This document shows, one piece after another, positions 59,394 through 64,000 of a stretch of 64,000 nt of DNA. Under the pieces are notes generated by a model, which made no database searches, was not told where the DNA came from, and saw only the letters and a list, made by a program, of their open reading frames with translations. Position 1 is the stretch's first letter; each line of letters begins with the position of its first letter. A program made the position numbers and the translations under genes. The stretch covers positions 2,170,001-2,234,000 of the forward strand of contig CP084611.1 in the NCBI GenBank assembly GCA_025917655.1. Direction: 5' to 3'. Origin of the DNA: Chlorella sorokiniana (taxonomy: Eukaryota > Chlorophyta > Trebouxiophyceae > Chlorellales > Chlorellaceae).

Positions 59394-62297
59394 ATGCAAG
59401 GCTTCGCTCTTGCACAGGGGCAAGGGGGCGCCCCTTTGGACCTCCCAGACATTTTTGGAAGTATGGAAGACAATCCAGACGAGTTCGTGCCTGTGAGGAG
59501 GGCAGGGGACTGTGTTGAACACTGCCTAACTTTTGCTGTTGCCGCTTCTCTGCTAGCGCATGCCTTCCTTTCGCAAAGTTAACGTTCCAAGGTTCGATTG
59601 ACGCTCCCATCGCCGCGGTCCAGCCCCCATACGTGGCTTTCTGGGCCTATGCGGCGCAGCGCCGACCGTCCCACCCTGACCCATCTTCCCCTGCTATCCT
59701 CTCATGCACCTTGCAGGTTGACAACTTTTTCAAAGCTACATTGAGGAGCTGGCGCGTGGCAAGCGCTCGCAGGAGCCAGGTGGGCACGCCTCCCAGCGCA
59801 CGAGGCAGTGCATCCAGAAACCAGGCTGGATGGGTGGCGCTGACGATGTGCTGTGGCATCCCACCCCGCGCCCTGCAGGTCCCGAGGGGACAACCAAGGC
59901 AGCAAAGCTGAGTGCAGGGCAAAGCGTGGGCATGGCGCACTCGTCATTGTTGCCAGCGCAGGCTGGCCTGGCTGGCGGGTTGCAGGCGCAGTTCCTGGCA
60001 TCCGCGCCGCAGCAGCCTCTGATGCAGGGCATGCAGGGGAGCGGCTCCCTGGCCCCCAAGCTGGGATGCCATCCGCGCAGCACGCGGGGCCCTGCCCATG
60101 ATGGCGGGCATGGGCGGCGGCCTCCCAGACCTGTATGGCGCGCCGGCAGCACCCTCCCCCGCCCCGCACGCGGCAGCCGCGCACGGCATTGCAGCCCCTG
60201 GGGCAGCTCCAATGCTGGGCCTGGACCTGCCGGCGGGCGGTGCCTACGCCGCTGCGTATGCACCCGGCGCAGCGCCGCTCGCCCAGCTGTCGGGCGGCCT
60301 GGGCGACGACAGCCAGGGCGGCGGCAGCCAGGGCGGGGACAGCAAGCACCGCAAGACGGCCAAGCAGCAGGAGGCCAACAAGATTGCGCAGCAGCGGTAC
60401 CGCGAGCGCAAGAAGCAAAAGTTCCACGAGATGGAGGCGCAGATCGGGCAGCTGTCCAGGCAGCTGGCGGCGCTGCAGGCGCTGCAGAGCCGCAACCAGA
60501 TCCTGGAGGGGCTCAACGGCGAGCTGCAGCAGCAGGTTGGGCCGGGGTGTGGCAGGCGCGGGTCCGCCGCTGGAGGCGACCGCCTCTGGTCGCTCGCGCA
60601 TGCCCCCTACACACACACACACACGCGCGCCGCTGGGCTTTCACCATGTCATGCTGCCCCCTCCACGCGCCCGCAGCTGCTGGGCAAGGAGAAGGAGGTG
60701 GAACGGCTGAAGCTGGCACTGGATGCGGCAGCGGAGCGCAGCCTGGGCAGCCACAGCCACCCTTCCAGCCCCAGGTGCCGCCCCGCCGGCCCAGCGATTG
60801 CCCGTGCCTGCAGCTGTCAGGGCGCGGTGACAGCAGGCCGAGGGCACACGCTGCAGCAGCCCCTGCAACCGCGGGCCCACCCTTTGTGCCCTCCTCCTGT
60901 GCGCAGCATGGAGGGGCGCGCGGCGCTGCTGCCGCCCCTGGCGACGACGAGGCGCTGCAGCCGCTGATGCAGGGCGCGTGCGACCTGCTGCCTCAGGACA
61001 TGGCGGGTGCGGCGGCAGCCAGGCGGCGCTGCCGCGGACGCCCCCTTGGGAGGCATCAGGCTGAGTGCTGCCACCGGCCACGACCGCCGTGTCGGTGTTG
61101 GCTGGGTCATTACCCAGGCCTTACGCTTGAACTGTCCCCACCTTCCACGCCCTTGCCCACCCACCCACCCACAGGCATTGACTTCCGCCGCGGCTTTGCC
61201 GACCAGGTGGCCAAGCTGCGTGAGTGGGTGACGGCGCACGGCGTGACTGAGAGCGCGGTGGAGGGGCACAGCCTGAGCGGGGCGGAGATGGCTGAGCTGG
61301 GAGGCCTGGTGGGGCGCTGCTGCCAGCTGTGCCAGGTGAGACGAGGGCAAGGGAGGAGCGTCGTGGGGCTGGGTGGTGCGGTGTCGGCAGCATGCCGCAT
61401 GTGTGGCAGCCTGCACCCCAGCTCATGCGCTGCGGCGTGCGTGTAGCCTCAACCGCCGCCGCCGCTGCCCGCCGCAGGCTGCCCTGCGTGCGGAGGGCGT
61501 GCGCGTGATTGAGCTGATCAGCCGGGACCCGGCCTCCCTGTCCACGGTGGACAGCGCGGCCGACGCGGCGCGCTGGGCGGCGTGCCTGGAGGCCATGCAG
61601 CTGAGCTGCCAGCAGCGGGAGTTGCTGCTGCTGAGCCGGCGCGCGCACCTGCAGCGCATGCGCACCATCTACCAGGAGCGGCAGGCCCTCAACATGCGGG
61701 CCATGGCGCTGATGCTGCCCCACGCCTCCTCCAACCCCGCCGAGGACTCCACGGTGGAGGGCAGGCTGGCCAGCATGAGCAGCGGCGGCTACCTCCAGGT
61801 GGCGCGCTCCTCGGCGGAGCTGGGGGAGGTGCTGGACCAGATCAAGGTGCGGGGGTGCGTGTGTGTGTGTGTGGGGGGTGATGTTGGTGTGTCTGTGTGT
61901 GTGTGTGTGTGTGGTGGGGGGTAAATGACGGGCGTTTGTGTGGGTGGGTCCTGGCACACTGCCTTGTCTGCCCCACCCATGGGTGGCATGGCGGGAGCGT
62001 TTGCTGTCACGAAGCATCATCCCCCACCCCCTGCCGTCCTTGCAGGACAACCTGCGCCGCGAGCAGCGCGCCGTCATGGACCTCAACTGCCAGCTCATCT
62101 CCAAGACGCTCAACCCGCTGCAGGCGGCGCACTACATGCTCAAAGCGTACCCGCAGCACTGCGACGCCCTTGCCCTCTCCAACACGCTGGCCAAGCAGCT
62201 GGGGCGGGAGGAATTTGGCACGGCGGCCGACCCAGGCCTCCACAGCGCAGCAGTCGTCAGCGCCGGGTGCGGCCCGTCGGCGGTGGGCTGCTGCTAA
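59394..62297 (+). CDS. bZIP transcription factor with long C-terminal helical domain
   Basis: The start at 59394 reads MQGFALAQGQGGAPLDLPDI FGSMEDNPDEFVP, an acidic, possibly activating N-terminus. Exon 2 reads VDNFFKSYIEELARGKRSQE once one A is restored at 59732-59734. A Gly/Ala/Met-rich region follows, then the basic region NKIAQQRYRERKKQKFHEME (N-x7-R, near 60,376-60,430) and a leucine zipper (IGQLSRQLAALQALQSRNQI; LLGKEKEVERLKLAL). The C-terminal ~250 residues are helical (LEAMQLSCQQRELLLLSRRA, MRTIYQERQALNMRAMALML, LGEVLDQIK, LNPLQAAHYMLKAYPQHCDA LALSN). They recall the DOG1/TGA-type domain only in general design; I am not sure of homology. The end is GCGPSAVGCC. Target genes unknown. 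Confidence 0.78.
60610..60630. repeat. (AC)n/(GC)n simple repeat in bZIP intron
   Basis: About eight AC units then GC units inside the intron that splits the leucine-zipper exon pair. Confidence 0.6.
61857..61912. repeat. GT-rich microsatellite near a bZIP splice donor
   Basis: Two GT runs separated by about 20 bases, starting a few bases inside the intron after the exon ending GEVLDQIK. Confidence 0.65.
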
Positions 62298-62736
62298 CGC
62301 AGGCTTGGGACACGGTGGGCGTGCTGCGCACGCGCTGGAATCATCGTTGCCCACCCTTCGCCCTCGGAATAACCTCATGTTGTGCTCGCTGCAAGGCGAT
62401 CGTTCTCAATCCCTGTGCCTGGCCTGCCTGCATCCTCGACAGGCACGTCTTGCTTCCCTCTGTACCACCCCCCGCTGTATTCTCTGTTGCTGAGCCAGCG
62501 CTGCCCAGCCTGGTCATGCCTGCCGCCTGGCCATGCCTGCCTGCCGCTTGATCCGAGGCCTCTCCCTGCTTGTGCAAGAAGAACTCAGCCACTTGCACTG
62601 CTGTTTGGGGGTCTACTATATGAGAGTATGGCCAGCGTGCCCCTCCACCTGCCCCGGGCATGCCCTTCTGTGAACCCCAGCTTTGCTTCTTTTCTTGAAA
62701 GCAAAGAGCTGAAGCAGGCACAGTTTGTAAGCAGAA
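62298..62736. other. Convergent 3' intergenic region, bZIP / DNA2
   Basis: 439 bases without coding signal. The bZIP poly(A) signal candidate at 62726-62730 is only seven bases from the DNA2 stop on the other strand. Confidence 0.45.
62726..62730 (+). terminator. TGTAA poly(A) signal, bZIP gene
   Basis: The only plus-strand TGTAA I found downstream of the bZIP stop, 428 bases away. Confidence 0.3.
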
Positions 62737-64000
62737 TCACGTGCGAGGGAGAGGAGCAGGTGCGGGGATCACCCCCACGACGGGTGCTATCAGCAACACC
62801 GCCCCGCGCGCCCTACTGCGCTTGCTCCTGGCCCCCCGCGTGGCGGCCTGCGCAGCCGCCACCGCGTCTGGCGGCAGGGCCAGGTACCAGCCACGCTGTC
62901 GCACCAGGTCCAGCAGGCGGGCGAAGAGGGGCAGGGCTGCCAGCGTGGAGGCGTCCCCCAGCAGCACCAGCTTGCACTTGGCCCGCGTGATGGCCACGTT
63001 GATGCGCCGCCAGTCGGCCAGCAGCTTGCCTGCAGGGGTGGATGACCAGTAGGCGGCCTGGCACACCAGCCAGCGGCTCTCGGGCCAGCAAGTCGGCCGT
63101 GGTGCAAGCAGGGAGTGGGGCGTAGCCCCCCCTTCTCCCAGCCCCCCCCACCCACCTGCCTCCCGCTCCTCGTTGCTGCGCACCAGCGACAGCACCACCG
63201 CCTCCTTGTCCCGCCCCTGGCACTTGTCCACCGTCAGCACCTCCACCCCGCCCAGCCCGCCCCCACGGCACAGGCGATCCAGCAGCGCCACCTGGCCCAG
63301 TGGTGGGGGAGGGGGTGGAGGGGACAGCGAGCGAGGGGCAGGGCGCAGGTTGGGCGGTGGGCTTGGTTGGTTGGCAGGGGGCTGATGCCAGGGCATGGCA
63401 GGGTGGCAGGGTGGGCATGCACAGCGGGGGATCACCCGCCCTCCCCCAACACCCCCAAAGCTCGCCCGCACCTGCGAGCGGTAGGGCGAAATGGCGGCAA
63501 AGTGCTCCTGCGGCAGCCCCGCCGCCGCTGCCGCTTGGAGCAGGAGCAGCAGGAGGCGCGCCTCGCCGGGGTTGCTGACAGCGTCGCCCGCCACTGCAGG
63601 CAGGCGGGGGCCGCTGGTGAGGCGGGCGCGCACAGGCCGGCGGGGGCTGGCGGCAGCACAGAGCGGCAACCCCCTCCCCCGTGCCCAGCAGCGTGGCGGC
63701 GGCGGCCCACCCGCCTCGCGCGCCCCGCCGCCGCCGCGGTGTCCAGGAAGATGACGCGGCGCTGCGGCTCCAGCGCCGCCCGCACCCAGCCTGGCTGGCG
63801 GGCCAGCGCCGAGGCAGCCGAGGGCGGCAGCTGCAGCGTGGCCTGCGCAATGTCGTCTGCACAGGGGGCGGGGCAGCGTGGTGGGCGGGCCAGGCGGCCA
63901 GGAAAGGAGGCAGCTGCCGCGACCACGGCATGCCTGTACACCGCCCAGGCGGCCCGCTGCCCCACGCAGCCACGCATGTAACGCCCCCAGAGCCGGGCCG
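62737..64000 (-). CDS. DNA2: DNA2-like helicase/nuclease, C-terminal part (5' end beyond window)
   Basis: C-terminal superfamily-1B helicase domain of DNA2, which processes Okazaki flaps and resects DNA ends. Visible blocks: [20 protein letters not shown] (near 63,735-63,800), [33 protein letters not shown], motif [21 protein letters not shown] (near 63,185-63,245) followed by LVRSNEE, and motif [22 protein letters not shown] (near 62,955-63,020). The order and the [12 protein letters not shown] sequence match DNA2 better than UPF1 or SEN1. A basic stretch ([14 protein letters not shown]) follows near the C-terminus, which stops at 62737. The nuclease and iron-sulphur parts would lie beyond the right edge, so identity with full-length DNA2 is inferred. 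Confidence 0.75.
   Translation of the reverse strand, partial: GPALGALHAWLRGAAGRLGGVQACRGRGSCLLSWPPGPPTTLPRPLCRRHCAGHAAAAALGCLGAGPPARLGAGGAGAAAPRHLPGHRGGGGAREAGGPPPPRCWARGRGLPLCAAASPRRPVRARLTSGPRLPAVAGDAVSNPGEARLLLLLLQAAAAAGLPQEHFAAISPYRSQVRASFGGVGGGRVIPRCACPPCHPAMPWHQPPANQPSPPPNLRPAPRSLSPPPPPPPLGQVALLDRLCRGGGLGGVEVLTVDKCQGRDKEAVVLSLVRSNEEREAGGWGGLGEGGATPHSLLAPRPTCWPESRWLVCQAAYWSSTPAGKLLADWRRINVAITRAKCKLVLLGDASTLAALPLFARLLDLVRQRGWYLALPPDAVAAAQAATRGARSKRSRARGAVLLIAPVVGVIPAPAPLPRT

Overview
The window is nuclear DNA of a GC-rich, intron-dense green alga, most likely a Chlorella-like trebouxiophyte. Nearly every gene is split into short exons by small GT-AG introns, and proteins can only be read by joining exons. 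Plant and algal families dominate: EXO70, LPP, plant-type CUE protein, plastid-targeted carotenoid oxygenases, and a fused HydEF next to HydG. TGTAA, the chlorophyte poly(A) signal, lies downstream of many stop codons. I recognise about 25 protein genes. I saw no tRNA, rRNA, transposon or CRISPR array, although tRNAs were only scanned by eye.

Layout, with strand: a secreted Ala/Cys-rich protein cut by the left edge (-, 1-1962); EXO70 exocyst subunit (-, 2.2-5.3 kb); mitochondrial complex I 24-kDa subunit (-, 5.8-7.6); CUE-domain protein (+, 8.1-9.4); ICMT-like methyltransferase (+, 9.8-10.7); lipid phosphate phosphatase (-, 10.7-11.9); unknown, probably plastid protein (+, 12.4-13.5); two tandem carotenoid cleavage dioxygenases (-, 14.3-18.2 and 18.5-21.2); Aurora-like kinase (+, 21.7-24.8); class V PLP enzyme (+, 25.4-27.3); LRR protein (-, 27.6-30.0); third carotenoid oxygenase (+, 30.3-33.4); a head-to-head pair of small paralogues with a DUF2382-like repeat (-, 33.6-34.6; +, 35.2-36.2); LFG/TMBIM protein (-, 36.4-38.5); TTC27 TPR protein (+, 39.0-43.7); small single-pass membrane protein (+, 44.2-44.8); second Ala-rich secreted-type protein (-, 45.1-46.1) facing another secreted protein (+, 46.3-47.3); HydEF (-, 47.4-53.0) divergent from HydG (+, 53.4-56.3); glutathionyl-hydroquinone reductase (-, 56.6-59.1); bZIP factor (+, 59.4-62.3); and the C-terminal part of DNA2 (-, 62.7 to the right edge).

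The clearest functional unit is HydEF/HydG. These are all three maturases (E, F, G) of the [FeFe]-hydrogenase H-cluster, sharing a ~400-bp bidirectional promoter; the hydrogenase itself is not in the window. Genes alternate strand so often that about nine divergent pairs share short promoters, and several convergent pairs have very close or overlapping 3' ends. Many coding exons contain single-base reading-frame breaks, typically one missing base in or near a homopolymer. I read these as assembly indels, not pseudogenes, so exon borders and starts below are approximate where noted.
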